Origin: Lysinibacillus alkalisoli
GTDB lineage: Bacteria > Bacillota > Bacilli > Bacillales_A > Planococcaceae
DNA length: 64,000 nt
Assembly (NCBI RefSeq): GCF_014643595.1
Contig: NZ_BMJT01000004.1
Span: 62,001 to 126,000 of the forward strand
Reading direction: 5' to 3'
Below are positions 8,673 to 17,727 of the stretch, in pieces. Under the pieces are notes generated by a model, which was given only the letters and a program-made list of their open reading frames with translations, was not told the origin of the DNA and ran no database searches. Positions within the stretch are counted from its first letter, which is position 1, and each line of letters begins with the position of its first letter. A program made the position numbers and the translations under genes.

Positions 8673-9110
8673 ATGATAGTTTCAAACAATAGAGATTTAT
8701 TGCAAATGCAAATTCAAGATTTAATTATTTCTTCAGAAAAGGTTGCTCATGTGCAGGTTGGTAACAATGCAGAGCATGCGTTATTAGTATTAACACGTAC
8801 AGGTTATTCGGCTATACCTGTATTGGATATGAAATATCGCTTACAAGGCCTACTCAGTATGAAGATGATTACAGAATCTATTTTGGGGTTAGAACACATC
8901 GAATTTGAACGATTAAGCGATATAAAAGTAGACGATATTATGGATGAACAAGTTGGTGTTATTAAAAACACGGAAACCTTCCAGCGTGCACTCGACCTCG
9001 TCATTAATAATGCATTTTTATGTGTCGTTGATGAAGATAACACATTCGTGGGGATATTAACGCGACGTGTGATTTTAAAACAATTAAAAAAATACGTATA
9101 TTCAACTTAA
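8673..9110 (+). CDS. cbpB: c-di-AMP-binding CBS-domain protein CbpB (DarB)
   Basis: A 145-residue protein made of two CBS motifs (about residues 15-70 and 85-140) and nothing else, like B. subtilis YkuL/DarB and Listeria CbpB. That family binds cyclic di-AMP. In its apo form it is known to stimulate the (p)ppGpp synthetase Rel and pyruvate carboxylase, linking potassium and c-di-AMP status to the stringent response. As in B. subtilis it is followed directly by the CcpC gene. AAGGAG precedes the ATG. Its partner-side pyruvate carboxylase gene is not in the window. Confidence 0.88.
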   Translation: MIVSNNRDLLQMQIQDLIISSEKVAHVQVGNNAEHALLVLTRTGYSAIPVLDMKYRLQGLLSMKMITESILGLEHIEFERLSDIKVDDIMDEQVGVIKNTETFQRALDLVINNAFLCVVDEDNTFVGILTRRVILKQLKKYVYST

Positions 9111-9113
9111 CCT

Positions 9114-9147
9114 AAAGGAGTTGCCTGATTGATAAGGCAGCTCCTTT
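9114..9147 (+). terminator. stem-loop after cbpB
   Basis: A 13-bp stem (AAAGGAGTTGCCT / AGGCAGCTCCTTT, one G-T wobble) with an 8-nt loop directly follows the stop codon. Only three T residues end the stem, so termination may be weak and some read-through into ccpC is possible. Confidence 0.7.
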
Positions 9148-9180
9148 GCGTCGTGAATAAAAGAATAAAGGAGTAAGGGT

Positions 9181-10077
9181 ATGACAGCGACAACAGAAGC
9201 CGAGTTAATTAAAATTATGGCTGAGGAACGTAATATGCGAAAAGCAGCAGAGCGTTTGTTTTTAACACAACCAGCACTGTCACAACGCTTACAGACGATA
9301 GAGAAGGATTGGGGCGCTCAGTTGTTTATTCGTTCGCAAAAAGGACTAACTGCTACGCCGGCTGGAGAGCTAGTTATCCAACATGCGCAAGAAGTATTGC
9401 AAAAAAGAGAAGAAATTATGGAAGCGATTCAAGGATTAACGACTAAAGTGAATGGGACATTAAAAATTGCGTGTGCGTCTATTGTAGGGCAAAATTGGTT
9501 ACCTAAAGTATTGAAAGAATTTGTAGAGAAGTTTCCTGATGCTAAAATTTCTTTAATGACAGGGTGGAGCTCAGAAATTGTAAAAGCCCTTTATGATGGT
9601 GAGGCTCATATTGGTATTGTACGTGGACAAGTCGACTGGAAGGGCAAAAAGATGCATCTTTTTCGCGATACCTTGTATCTCGTCGACCGAGAGCTAGAAA
9701 CATTAGAAGAGGTATTAAATACACAACGTCCCTTTATTCAATTTAAAAGTGATTCCAATTATTATCAAGAGATTCAGCAGTGGTGGCAGCGACAATTCTC
9801 ATCCAACCCTCATCGCCAAATACTAGTTGATCAAATCGAAACGTGTAAGCAAATGGCGATAAATGGTATTGGTTATGCGATTTTACCTTCTATCACCTTA
9901 AATGGTGAGGAGCGTATTCATAAAATACCACTAATGAATCATGATAAGGAGTTTGGACTTACGAGAGATACGTGGCTGATTGGCTATGAATCTTCTTTTG
10001 AATTAAGACAAGTGCAAGCCTTTACTGAAGTGGTGCAAGATCATGCACGGTGCCTTTATGATTTTTATAAAAAGTGA
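9181..10077 (+). CDS. ccpC: LysR-family regulator CcpC
   Basis: A 298-residue LysR-type regulator: winged helix at about residues 8-65 (NMRKAAERLFLTQPALSQRLQTIE split across the HTH) and a periplasmic-binding-like effector domain from about 90. The N-terminal region is nearly identical to B. subtilis CcpC, which represses citB and citZ and is relieved by citrate. The gene order ykuL(cbpB)-ccpC is also conserved. AAGG/AAGGGT precedes the ATG. Its targets are not in the window. Confidence 0.88.
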   Translation: MTATTEAELIKIMAEERNMRKAAERLFLTQPALSQRLQTIEKDWGAQLFIRSQKGLTATPAGELVIQHAQEVLQKREEIMEAIQGLTTKVNGTLKIACASIVGQNWLPKVLKEFVEKFPDAKISLMTGWSSEIVKALYDGEAHIGIVRGQVDWKGKKMHLFRDTLYLVDRELETLEEVLNTQRPFIQFKSDSNYYQEIQQWWQRQFSSNPHRQILVDQIETCKQMAINGIGYAILPSITLNGEERIHKIPLMNHDKEFGLTRDTWLIGYESSFELRQVQAFTEVVQDHARCLYDFYKK

Positions 10078-10095
10078 TGGTAAGTAGGCTTTCTA

Positions 10096-10132
10096 CAAGC
10101 AATGAGAGACGCAATGTTTTCTCATTTGCTTG
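10096..10132 (+). terminator. stem-loop after ccpC
   Basis: CAAGCAATGAG (10096-10106) pairs with CTCATTTGCTTG (10121-10132) with one bulged base. No T-run follows, so it may protect the 3' end rather than be an efficient intrinsic terminator. Confidence 0.45.
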
Positions 10133-10247
10133 TTAAGGAAAGGTTACAAGATTATCGCTTTTTTGTGGTTGCTACTTTTTATACGAACAATATCTTAACG
10201 AACTCTTAATTTTTATTTAAGCTTTTTAAGAAATGCCCACATCATGG

Positions 10248-10275
10248 TTGTAAAAGATTACAATAAGAATATAAA
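10248..10275 (+). promoter_or_regulatory. candidate promoter of the ABC/GATase-like operon
   Basis: TTGTAA (10248-10253) and TATAAA (10270-10275) are separated by 16 bp and lie about 20 bp upstream of the first start codon of the three-gene operon. Both boxes are reasonable sigma-A matches. Confidence 0.5.
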
Positions 10276-10295
10276 AGGATTGAGGAGTTGAAACG

Positions 10296-12572
10296 ATGCG
10301 TTTTTTGAAAGGCATGGCATTAATCGTCATGATGATGAGTTTTTTATTACCAACGACAACTACTTATGCTGAAACAGGTATTAGTATAACCATCGATTTT
10401 CCGTTAACAGACAAACTAAAATATGATATGGATGTACCAGTAACAGCTACCATCACCAATACAGGTACAGACTTTGATGGTGATTTAGCGCTTACAACGT
10501 CTACAGACACGATTAAAACGTATCCACTGCGTATCGCTAAAGGTGAAGAGAAAACGATGGAATTAATGATCGAGAGTTACATATTAATGCCAGAGAATAA
10601 AGATACTTTAACGAAGAGAATTACGCTTTATCCTGGTGGGATTGAAAAACAAGAAAAGACAAAAGCAAGTGTGGCAGTAACAAAAACGCCACAAATGATG
10701 GCACCCAACACGCCATTTATATTAACAGTAACGTCAAATGAACAACGGTTAATTAATTTATTAAAGTCAGTAAAGCAAATCGACGATGTGACAACGATTA
10801 CTACACGTGCTAGTCAATTGCCAACAGATTATTTAGCGCTAGCTACATTTAATTACATGATAATAGATGATAGTAAGATGTCACAATTATCAGAGGAGCA
10901 ACAACAAGCTTTAAAGAGTTGGGTACAAAGGGGTGGCCATCTGATTACGAGTACATCAGAGGCAGACGAAACAGCATGGGGTGCCTTTAATGGTCTTATG
11001 CCTTTAAAAGTAGGCAATAAGGATCAAGTTAATGTAGAAGGTGCTATGGTTACGTATTATCAAACTTCATTAAATGATAAAGCGCAAGAACTCGTGAATA
11101 AATATGATATTCAAATTGCGCAACGTCATCTTGGCAGTGGCAGTATTATTCAGTTACCTTTTGTATTAGGCGATGAGGCTATACAAAATAACGAAGCGTT
11201 TTATGAATGGCTCGTTTCTAAGATGGATCTTTTTACACATGCACCAATGAATACGCTAACACAAGATCAGTCGAGAAACGAATTAAGCAATAACACACGT
11301 GTTTTTCCAACATTAGAAATTTCGGCAACAACAATTATTACAGCACTAGTTGCTTATATTTTTATTGTAGGCCCCTTATTGTATTGGTTATTACGTAGGC
11401 GAGGAAAGAGTGGTTATGCATGGTTTGTTATTCCACTAATAGCAATCATTACAGCAGTAGCTATATTTTTGATTGGTGCCAAAGATCGTATCAAACAGCC
11501 AAGTACACAACAATTAGCCACTTATTTTATTAATGATGATGAGAGTGTACAAGGCGTTTATGCCATGTCACTATTAACGAATAGTTTAAAAGATGTAGCA
11601 TTCTCTCTAGATGATGATACAACAGTCAATGCCATTGATACATTGAGCTTTACAAACGGTTCCACTAAAAATTATGTTAAAGACCATACCTTGATTTTTA
11701 GTAAGCCATCGTATTGGTCTGTACAAACGTTTTCAGGTAATAGCTTTGTGTCAAATGTAGGAAAATTAACGATTGATGTTGTAGTGAGCGATGGACGCAT
11801 TGAAGGGACAGTTCATAACGGCTTCTCATTCGATTTTAAACAAGCTACATTATGGTCAGGTAGTGAGCAAGTCGTATTAGGCGATATTAAGCCTAATGAA
11901 ACGTTGATTGTCTCACAACCGTTAAAGTCTCCATACTTAAAACCTGTAGAAAATAATGGTACGATTGTACAACGTAATCCAGGCTCTTTAGAAGAAATCG
12001 CGGCTGGGCAAAAACATGCTCAAGAAACGCAATTAAATCTTTTAGCCCCAGCGTTTAATAAACCTATTATTTTCGGTTCAACTAATCAATCACTGACTAA
12101 AGCACAGTTTAAAGGGGAAGCTAAAGAACAACACCTTACGTATCTCGCACAAGCTTTTGAACCAAGATTAGAGTTAAAAGGAGATTTTTCAATCTCCGAT
12201 AAAGAAATGAAACGCACCATTATCAATGAACAATCCGATATGGAAGTAGACCTTGCCATGCCCGATGCTAATGAGGCTATGTTAGAAGGACAAGTAAATC
12301 GCTATGAGTTAACATTGCCAAAAGAAATGATTTCAAATGACGTAGGCTTGCAACAAGTCATCGTTACAGAACAAGATTCAAATACAAAAAGTGAAATCTT
12401 AAATAATGTAACAAATGAGTATGAAGTAGTAGATGGTACGTGGAAGCAACAAGGAAATATTAATCCATATGTAAATAGGGATGGGGTGATTACGTTACGA
12501 GTAAGTTTACTCCAAGAAACTGGTGTAGTTGTGAAATTGCCTACAGTGCAAATCATGGGGGTGGCACAATGA
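10296..12572 (+). CDS. ABC-exporter-associated membrane protein with GATase-like domain
   Basis: A 758-residue protein of unknown function. It has a signal peptide (about 1-25, ending at TYA), a beta-sandwich (about 28-130), and a class-I glutamine-amidotransferase-like fold (about 138-312; LKSWVQRGGHLIT is typical). No nucleophilic Cys-His-Glu set is visible, so this domain is probably non-catalytic. Two transmembrane helices (about 344-366 and 374-394) follow, then a large extracytoplasmic C-terminal region. Its stop overlaps the next ABC ATPase start (ATGA), so it is translationally coupled to an ABC-2 type exporter. The layout recalls, without being orthologous to, GldG-type auxiliary subunits. 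A role as extracellular partner of the transporter is an inference. Confidence 0.7.
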   Translation: MRFLKGMALIVMMMSFLLPTTTTYAETGISITIDFPLTDKLKYDMDVPVTATITNTGTDFDGDLALTTSTDTIKTYPLRIAKGEEKTMELMIESYILMPENKDTLTKRITLYPGGIEKQEKTKASVAVTKTPQMMAPNTPFILTVTSNEQRLINLLKSVKQIDDVTTITTRASQLPTDYLALATFNYMIIDDSKMSQLSEEQQQALKSWVQRGGHLITSTSEADETAWGAFNGLMPLKVGNKDQVNVEGAMVTYYQTSLNDKAQELVNKYDIQIAQRHLGSGSIIQLPFVLGDEAIQNNEAFYEWLVSKMDLFTHAPMNTLTQDQSRNELSNNTRVFPTLEISATTIITALVAYIFIVGPLLYWLLRRRGKSGYAWFVIPLIAIITAVAIFLIGAKDRIKQPSTQQLATYFINDDESVQGVYAMSLLTNSLKDVAFSLDDDTTVNAIDTLSFTNGSTKNYVKDHTLIFSKPSYWSVQTFSGNSFVSNVGKLTIDVVVSDGRIEGTVHNGFSFDFKQATLWSGSEQVVLGDIKPNETLIVSQPLKSPYLKPVENNGTIVQRNPGSLEEIAAGQKHAQETQLNLLAPAFNKPIIFGSTNQSLTKAQFKGEAKEQHLTYLAQAFEPRLELKGDFSISDKEMKRTIINEQSDMEVDLAMPDANEAMLEGQVNRYELTLPKEMISNDVGLQQVIVTEQDSNTKSEILNNVTNEYEVVDGTWKQQGNINPYVNRDGVITLRVSLLQETGVVVKLPTVQIMGVAQ

Positions 12573-13516
12573 TTGAAATTCAAGGTTTAACAAAAAAATA
12601 CCATGACTTTTATGCATTGAATGATTTAACCTTGACGATTAATGAAGGGGTAGTGTTTGGCTTTGTAGGTTCAAATGGTGCAGGGAAATCAACAGCATTT
12701 TCCATACTGTCTACTTTATTAAAGCCAACGACTGGAGATGCATTTATCAATGGAAAAAGTGTTAAAAAATCACCGGCAACAGTGCGCAAACAAATTGGCT
12801 ACATGCCCGATTTCTTTGGCGTATATGATCAGTTGACTGTAGATGAATATTTACACTTTTATGCAGCGAGTTATCAATTAACTTCAAAAGAGCGACAACA
12901 ACGCATTCCAGAAATGCTTGCGTTAGTTAACCTCACACATAAACGTTATGAGTATGTTGATGTGTTATCAAGAGGGATGAAACAAAGATTATGTTTAGCA
13001 AGAGCAATGATTCATAATCCAAGTATTTTAATTTTAGATGAGCCGGCTTCTGGTTTGGACCCTAGAGCTCGTATAGAAATGCGTGAAATTATTCGACATC
13101 TGCGTTCCTTTGGCAAGACCATTTTAATTTCGTCGCATATTTTACCAGAGTTGGCGGAAATGTGTGACGAGATTGGGGTCTTGGATGAGGGTAAACTAAT
13201 TGCACATGGTAATGTAACAGCGATTCAGCAACAATTTGCAAAAGGTACGCGACTAGCTGTACGCGTTACTTATGGTGTAGAGGAAGCGCAACAATTTTTC
13301 GAGCGCAATCCATTAGTAAGTAATATGCATATCTCGACTAAAGATATGTTATTGACATTTGATTTTAGTGGCACAAAGATTGAGCAAACGGAATTACTGC
13401 GAGAAGCGATGTTGCATGATTTGGCGATTATCTCATATACACAAGAAAATCATAACCTAGAAGATGTATTTATGGCGATTACAGAGGGGGCGAAAGAGCA
13501 TGATTCAATGGTATAA
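12569..13516 (+). CDS. ABC transporter ATP-binding protein
   Basis: A 315-residue ATPase of the ABC-2/GldA-like exporter class. Walker A is GSNGAGKS (about residues 34-41), the signature is LSRGMKQRL, and Walker B runs into ILILDEPASGLDP, with the switch histidine in ISSHILPE. A C-terminal extension beyond residue 220 (about 95 residues) is usual for drug or lipid exporters. It starts 4 bp inside the preceding membrane-protein gene and overlaps the permease gene by 17 bp, so the three proteins are probably made together. Substrate unknown. Confidence 0.88.
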   Translation: MIEIQGLTKKYHDFYALNDLTLTINEGVVFGFVGSNGAGKSTAFSILSTLLKPTTGDAFINGKSVKKSPATVRKQIGYMPDFFGVYDQLTVDEYLHFYAASYQLTSKERQQRIPEMLALVNLTHKRYEYVDVLSRGMKQRLCLARAMIHNPSILILDEPASGLDPRARIEMREIIRHLRSFGKTILISSHILPELAEMCDEIGVLDEGKLIAHGNVTAIQQQFAKGTRLAVRVTYGVEEAQQFFERNPLVSNMHISTKDMLLTFDFSGTKIEQTELLREAMLHDLAIISYTQENHNLEDVFMAITEGAKEHDSMV

Positions 13517-14339
13517 TCCTGTCTTAATGAAGGAAATGAAGCTGCGCTTTCGTTCGTTCAAAAGTTTTTCAGGCTTATTGTTTTACTTGGCCACACTCGG
13601 GATTTTTATGACGGGTTTTATACTAGTAGCTACAGATTTTGGTCGCATATCATTTATTACACCAGAATTAAGTTATCTACTGTTTATTTTATTAAGTGTA
13701 GTACAGATGGGGCTTGTCATGTTTATTACACCAGGTGTTACAGCAGGTGCCATTAGTAGCGAACGTGAAAAGCAGACGTTAAATATGTTACTCACAACTA
13801 CACAAAGTGCGACACAAATCATTTTGGGGAAATTGCTATCTTCTATAGCATTTATCATTTTGATGTTAATGGCAGGCTTACCCATTTACAGTATCGTATT
13901 TTTATTCGGTGGTGTAGCACCTACACAAGTATTAATGACCTTTGCTTATTTCTTGCTCACACTTGTTACGATTGGTAGCATTGGTATTTTCTTTTCTACG
14001 ATTACCAAAAGAACAGTAGTTTCAATGATTTCCACCTATGGAGCAATGATTTTTTTAGGAGCTATTACAGCTTTTCTGTTTCTTGTAACATTTATTATGG
14101 TGGGAAATGGCGTCATGATAAACATTGGTAAAATCATGATGTATGCATTAGCTACGTTAAATCCAGGAGCTGTTATTGTATCTATTACATCGCCAGAGTA
14201 TAATAATGAATTTTTACAATTCACAGAATTTGACTTTCCTTTATGGGCATCTTATTTAATTGTTTATAGTGGCATTGCATTATTATGCTTAATCGGTGCG
14301 ATTAAGCGGTTACGTGTGGGCATTAAATCACAACGTTAA
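13500..14339 (+). CDS. ABC-2 type transporter permease
   Basis: The start is placed at ATG 13500, preceded by GAGGGGG; an upstream in-frame TTG at 13464 would bury more of the ATPase gene and has no such site. The 279-residue product has about six transmembrane segments, with TPGVTAGAISSEREKQTL in the first cytoplasmic region, a motif common in ABC-2 permeases of the GldF/YhaP-like type. It completes the ABC unit with 12569-13516 and the GATase-like membrane protein. The operon ends at the hairpin at 14411-14455. Confidence 0.82.
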   Translation: MIQWYNPVLMKEMKLRFRSFKSFSGLLFYLATLGIFMTGFILVATDFGRISFITPELSYLLFILLSVVQMGLVMFITPGVTAGAISSEREKQTLNMLLTTTQSATQIILGKLLSSIAFIILMLMAGLPIYSIVFLFGGVAPTQVLMTFAYFLLTLVTIGSIGIFFSTITKRTVVSMISTYGAMIFLGAITAFLFLVTFIMVGNGVMINIGKIMMYALATLNPGAVIVSITSPEYNNEFLQFTEFDFPLWASYLIVYSGIALLCLIGAIKRLRVGIKSQR

Positions 14340-14410
14340 CCTTCACAAAAAGGTATAATATTTTGTTCGTTATTGGTTTTTTTATCAAGACAAGTATGTA
14401 TATTTTACTG

Positions 14411-14455
14411 AAAAAGTGGTAAAGGGTTTTGTTATTCTCCCTTTACCACTTTTTT
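14411..14455. terminator. bidirectional terminator between ABC operon and MFS gene
   Basis: A 16-bp stem (AAAAAGTGGTAAAGGG / CCCTTTACCACTTTTT) with a 12-nt loop carries A-rich and T-rich flanks, so it can serve both convergent units. Confidence 0.92.
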
Positions 14456-14464
14456 AGGTTAATA

Positions 14465-15652
14465 TCACGCCTCAGGTTTGAAAAGATGTGATGCTTTCTT
14501 TTTTGTCCAAATATAAGCGAGTAAGAAACAGCCAAGTAAAATAAATGTACCAAAGATATAAGGAATATTACGGTTTATATCAAATAGTGAGCCAGCCAGT
14601 GCAGGGCCCATCATATTGCCTAAACTCATGTAGGCATTATTCATCCCTGCAGCAAAGCCTTGTTCATTACCTGCTAGTTTTGAGATTAGCGTATTTACAG
14701 CTGGACGAATTAAAGTAGTAGCTGTAGAGAAGATAGTGGCTACGAGTAACACGACAAAAAATCCTGAAATAAATAACATTAAAAACATCGTCAGTGCTGC
14801 TAATAATAGATTGACTAAGATTACCTTCATCTCACCAAAACGTTTAAAGAGTGGCGTAATTACAAACATTTGTACAACCACGCCGACTGCTCCCCCCACA
14901 GTTAAGATGATAGCGATATCTGTAGGTGTATAATTAAACTTATGAGAGACAAACAAAGATAAGGTCACTTGGAAGTTAGCAATCCCAAAGGAGAAAATAA
15001 GCATAATTAATAACATGACAAAATAGGGTACTTTAATGGATTGCTTTAACTGTTTAACAATATGCTCTTGTTTTTTAATTGTTTTTTGGTCAGGTTTAAT
15101 ATTAGGCAAAATAACAAGTGATAAGAGAGCGGCAATAAAGGCAAATGCCCCGGCGGTATAGAATGGAAAATGTAAGCTTACTTTTGATAAGAAGCCACCA
15201 ATACCAGGTCCTATCATAAAGCCAAATGACATGGCAGCTCCTAACATACCCATTCCTTTACCACGCTCTTCATAAGTGGTGATATCGGCTACAAATGCCA
15301 TGATAGGTGGTGCAATAAAGGCAGAGCCTAAACCGCCTAAAAACCGAGATACAAACAACATCCAAAGTTCTGTAGAGAGACCAAATGCGATTTGTGCCAG
15401 GCCATATAATACAAGGCCAAAAATAATGAGGTTTTTACGTCCATATTGATCAGAGAGATTACCAGCAATTGGTGAGAAAACAAATTGGGCTAGAGCAAAA
15501 GAAGCAATCAACAAACCTAACACTTGCCCAGCAGCTCCAAATAATTCAAGATAAGCAGGCATAACAGGAATAATTAAACCAATGCCACTCATAGTAACAA
15601 ACATGTTAAACATCAACATGTATAATGCGATTTTATTAGATGATTGGGACAT
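14465..15652 (-). CDS. MFS drug exporter (DHA1/NorA-Bmr type)
   Basis: A 395-residue, 12-helix MFS protein. Motif A is GNLSDQYGRKN (about residues 61-72), and an antiporter motif C-like stretch, GFMIGPGIGGFLS (about 139-151), is typical of drug/H+ antiporters of the NorA, Bmr and TetA group. An AAAGGGGG ribosome-binding site precedes the ATG. It lies alone between the ABC operon and the pot operon. Drug specificity cannot be deduced. Confidence 0.85.
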   Translation of the reverse strand: MSQSSNKIALYMLMFNMFVTMSGIGLIIPVMPAYLELFGAAGQVLGLLIASFALAQFVFSPIAGNLSDQYGRKNLIIFGLVLYGLAQIAFGLSTELWMLFVSRFLGGLGSAFIAPPIMAFVADITTYEERGKGMGMLGAAMSFGFMIGPGIGGFLSKVSLHFPFYTAGAFAFIAALLSLVILPNIKPDQKTIKKQEHIVKQLKQSIKVPYFVMLLIMLIFSFGIANFQVTLSLFVSHKFNYTPTDIAIILTVGGAVGVVVQMFVITPLFKRFGEMKVILVNLLLAALTMFLMLFISGFFVVLLVATIFSTATTLIRPAVNTLISKLAGNEQGFAAGMNNAYMSLGNMMGPALAGSLFDINRNIPYIFGTFILLGCFLLAYIWTKKKASHLFKPEA

Positions 15653-15742
15653 ATTCGTCCCCCTTTCTCAAGTTCATACACACTTACTAATAATAGATGA
15701 AAAATAAAAGTTTGTCGCTACATCAATAGTATGATAAAAAAT

Positions 15743-15783
15743 AAGTGATAGACAACATATAAAACAGCTGTCTATCACTTTTT
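15743..15783 (-). terminator. terminator of the XRE-potABCD operon
   Basis: A 12-bp stem, AAGTGATAGACA (15743-15754) and TGTCTATCACTT (15769-15780), is followed on the minus strand by a T-rich tail (ATTTTTTATC). It lies downstream of potD in its transcription direction. Confidence 0.85.
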
Positions 15784-15859
15784 GATGGGGTATTTATTTT
15801 GTTTGAATCGCCTCTTATTCTAAAGGCGGTGTGAGTAGCTATTATGTTATTCTCAACAA

Positions 15860-16933
15860 TTAACGAATCGCCATTTTAAAGCGTAAAAATAACTCATTAT
15901 AAATGCCAATATAGGTAGGCCCTAAGTTTTTATACACTTCTAACGTGTCACGTTGCTCCTCATCAGGGTAAAAGCGCTCGTCATTCACAACTTCGGGGTC
16001 CATTAAGGCTAATGCTGCGTCATTTGGTGTCGAATAGCCTACATAGTCTGCATTTTGTGCCCCAGCCTCTGCAGATAGCATGAAATTAATAAATTGATGT
16101 GCTCCTTCCACATTTTTACTCGTTTTTGGAATGACAATATTATCAAACCATAAGTTAGAGCCTTCCTGCGGTACAGCATAATCTAATGCTTCATTTTCAG
16201 ATAGCATATCAGCTGCCTGACCAGACCAAGTCAAAGCAATATGTGCCTCATTATTCACCATTAATTGTGTGATTTCATCACCGATAATAGCTTTTACATT
16301 TGGAGCAAGGGTCGTTAATTTCGCTTCAGCCTCAGCTAGCTGATGATCGTCTTTTGAGTTTAAGGAGTAATCTAAGCTATTTAATCCCATACCAACGACC
16401 TCACGAGCGCTGTCAACTAAGAAAACTTGACGCTTAAAGTCAGGGTTCCATAAATCTTGCCAAGAATCAAAGTCTGTTCCGTCTACAAACTCTGGGTTAA
16501 AAACGACACCTACTGTACCCCAAAAGTAAGGAATGGAGTATTTGTTATGAGGGTCAAAAGGCAAGTTTAAAAAGTAAGGATCAAGGTTTTTTAAATTCGG
16601 AATCTTGCTATGGTCAATGGGAATTAGTAAATCATCTTCACGCATTTTTTCGATAATATATTCAGACGGTACAGCAATATCATAAGCCGTACCACCTTGT
16701 TCGATTTTCGTTAACATAGCTTCATTCGTATCAAAGGTTTCGTAAATGACATGAATGCCTGTTTCTTTTTCAAACGCTTTTAATAAATCAGGGTCGATAT
16801 ATTCACCCCAGTTATAAATCGTTAAAATGTCTTTACCCGTTTTGCCACCACTCACATTTAATAGTTTTGTTGTATAAAGTAGGGCACCTGATATTAATAA
16901 TATAGCAATGGTTGCTTGGATCAGTTGTTTCAT
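15860..16933 (-). CDS. potD: spermidine/putrescine ABC transporter substrate-binding protein PotD
   Basis: A 357-residue periplasmic-binding-protein-2 fold with the PotD-typical start of the mature part (TIYNWGEYIDPDLLKAFE, about 38-55) and the W-x-G-Q-A polyamine-site segment (LTWSGQAADML). The N-terminus has a hydrophobic helix but no lipobox cysteine, so it seems held by an uncleaved helix or released rather than lipidated. ATG overlaps the potC stop (ATGA). It is the last gene of potABCD. Choice of polyamine (spermidine versus putrescine) is not resolved. Confidence 0.9.
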   Translation of the reverse strand: MKQLIQATIAILLISGALLYTTKLLNVSGGKTGKDILTIYNWGEYIDPDLLKAFEKETGIHVIYETFDTNEAMLTKIEQGGTAYDIAVPSEYIIEKMREDDLLIPIDHSKIPNLKNLDPYFLNLPFDPHNKYSIPYFWGTVGVVFNPEFVDGTDFDSWQDLWNPDFKRQVFLVDSAREVVGMGLNSLDYSLNSKDDHQLAEAEAKLTTLAPNVKAIIGDEITQLMVNNEAHIALTWSGQAADMLSENEALDYAVPQEGSNLWFDNIVIPKTSKNVEGAHQFINFMLSAEAGAQNADYVGYSTPNDAALALMDPEVVNDERFYPDEEQRDTLEVYKNLGPTYIGIYNELFLRFKMAIR

Positions 16934-17727
16934 GCACGGTCACCTACTTTGCGCTTTGTTTTACTTGTGACAAAGTAATAACCTACTACTACAATAATTG
17001 TCACTAAGAATACTAATCCGGAAATAGCATTGACAGTTAATGAAATACCTGCACGAGCCATAGAATATATTTCTACTGACAAAGTACTAAAGCCGTTACC
17101 TGTTACGAAGAACGTGACAGCAAAATCATCTAAGGAATAAGTTAGAGCTAAAAAGAAGCCAGCAAAAATACCAGGTTTAATATACGGTAAAATCACACGT
17201 GTTAAAATATCGCGTTTAGAAGCACCTAAATCTTGAGCAGCATCAATTAAAGATGTATTCATTTCTAATAATTTAGGCAATACCATTAATACAACGATAG
17301 GTACACTAAAAGCAATATGTGCAATTAATACAGAAGCAAAACCAAGCTTGATACCAATCATGGTGAATAAGATTAAAAAACTAGCACCGATAATAACATC
17401 AGGGCTGACAATGAGCACATTATTGAGTGATAGTAACGTATTTCGCAAGCGAGCTTTCTTTACAGACACAATACCAATAGCGCCAAATACACCAATAATC
17501 GTGGAAACTAATGCTGATAATAGAGCAACAACAACAGTATTAATCAAAATAACGAGTAAACGTGTATCTTCAAAAACAGCTTGATAGTGCTCTAATGTGA
17601 ATGAGTCAAATGTATTCATTGTGCCACCGCTATTAAAGGAATACATAATTAAATAAAAGATTGGTGCATACAGTACGATAAAGACGATCGCTAAATAAAT
17701 TTTAGCCGACAGTGAAAGCTTTTTCAT
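16930..17727 (-). CDS. potC: spermidine/putrescine ABC transporter permease PotC
   Basis: A 265-residue inner permease with six transmembrane helices and the EAA coupling loop (IDAAQDLGASKRDILTRVILP, read in two parts, about residues 160-180), which contacts PotA. It overlaps potB and potD by 4 bp on each side, a tightly coupled operon. Confidence 0.93.
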   Translation of the reverse strand: MKKLSLSAKIYLAIVFIVLYAPIFYLIMYSFNSGGTMNTFDSFTLEHYQAVFEDTRLLVILINTVVVALLSALVSTIIGVFGAIGIVSVKKARLRNTLLSLNNVLIVSPDVIIGASFLILFTMIGIKLGFASVLIAHIAFSVPIVVLMVLPKLLEMNTSLIDAAQDLGASKRDILTRVILPYIKPGIFAGFFLALTYSLDDFAVTFFVTGNGFSTLSVEIYSMARAGISLTVNAISGLVFLVTIIVVVGYYFVTSKTKRKVGDRA

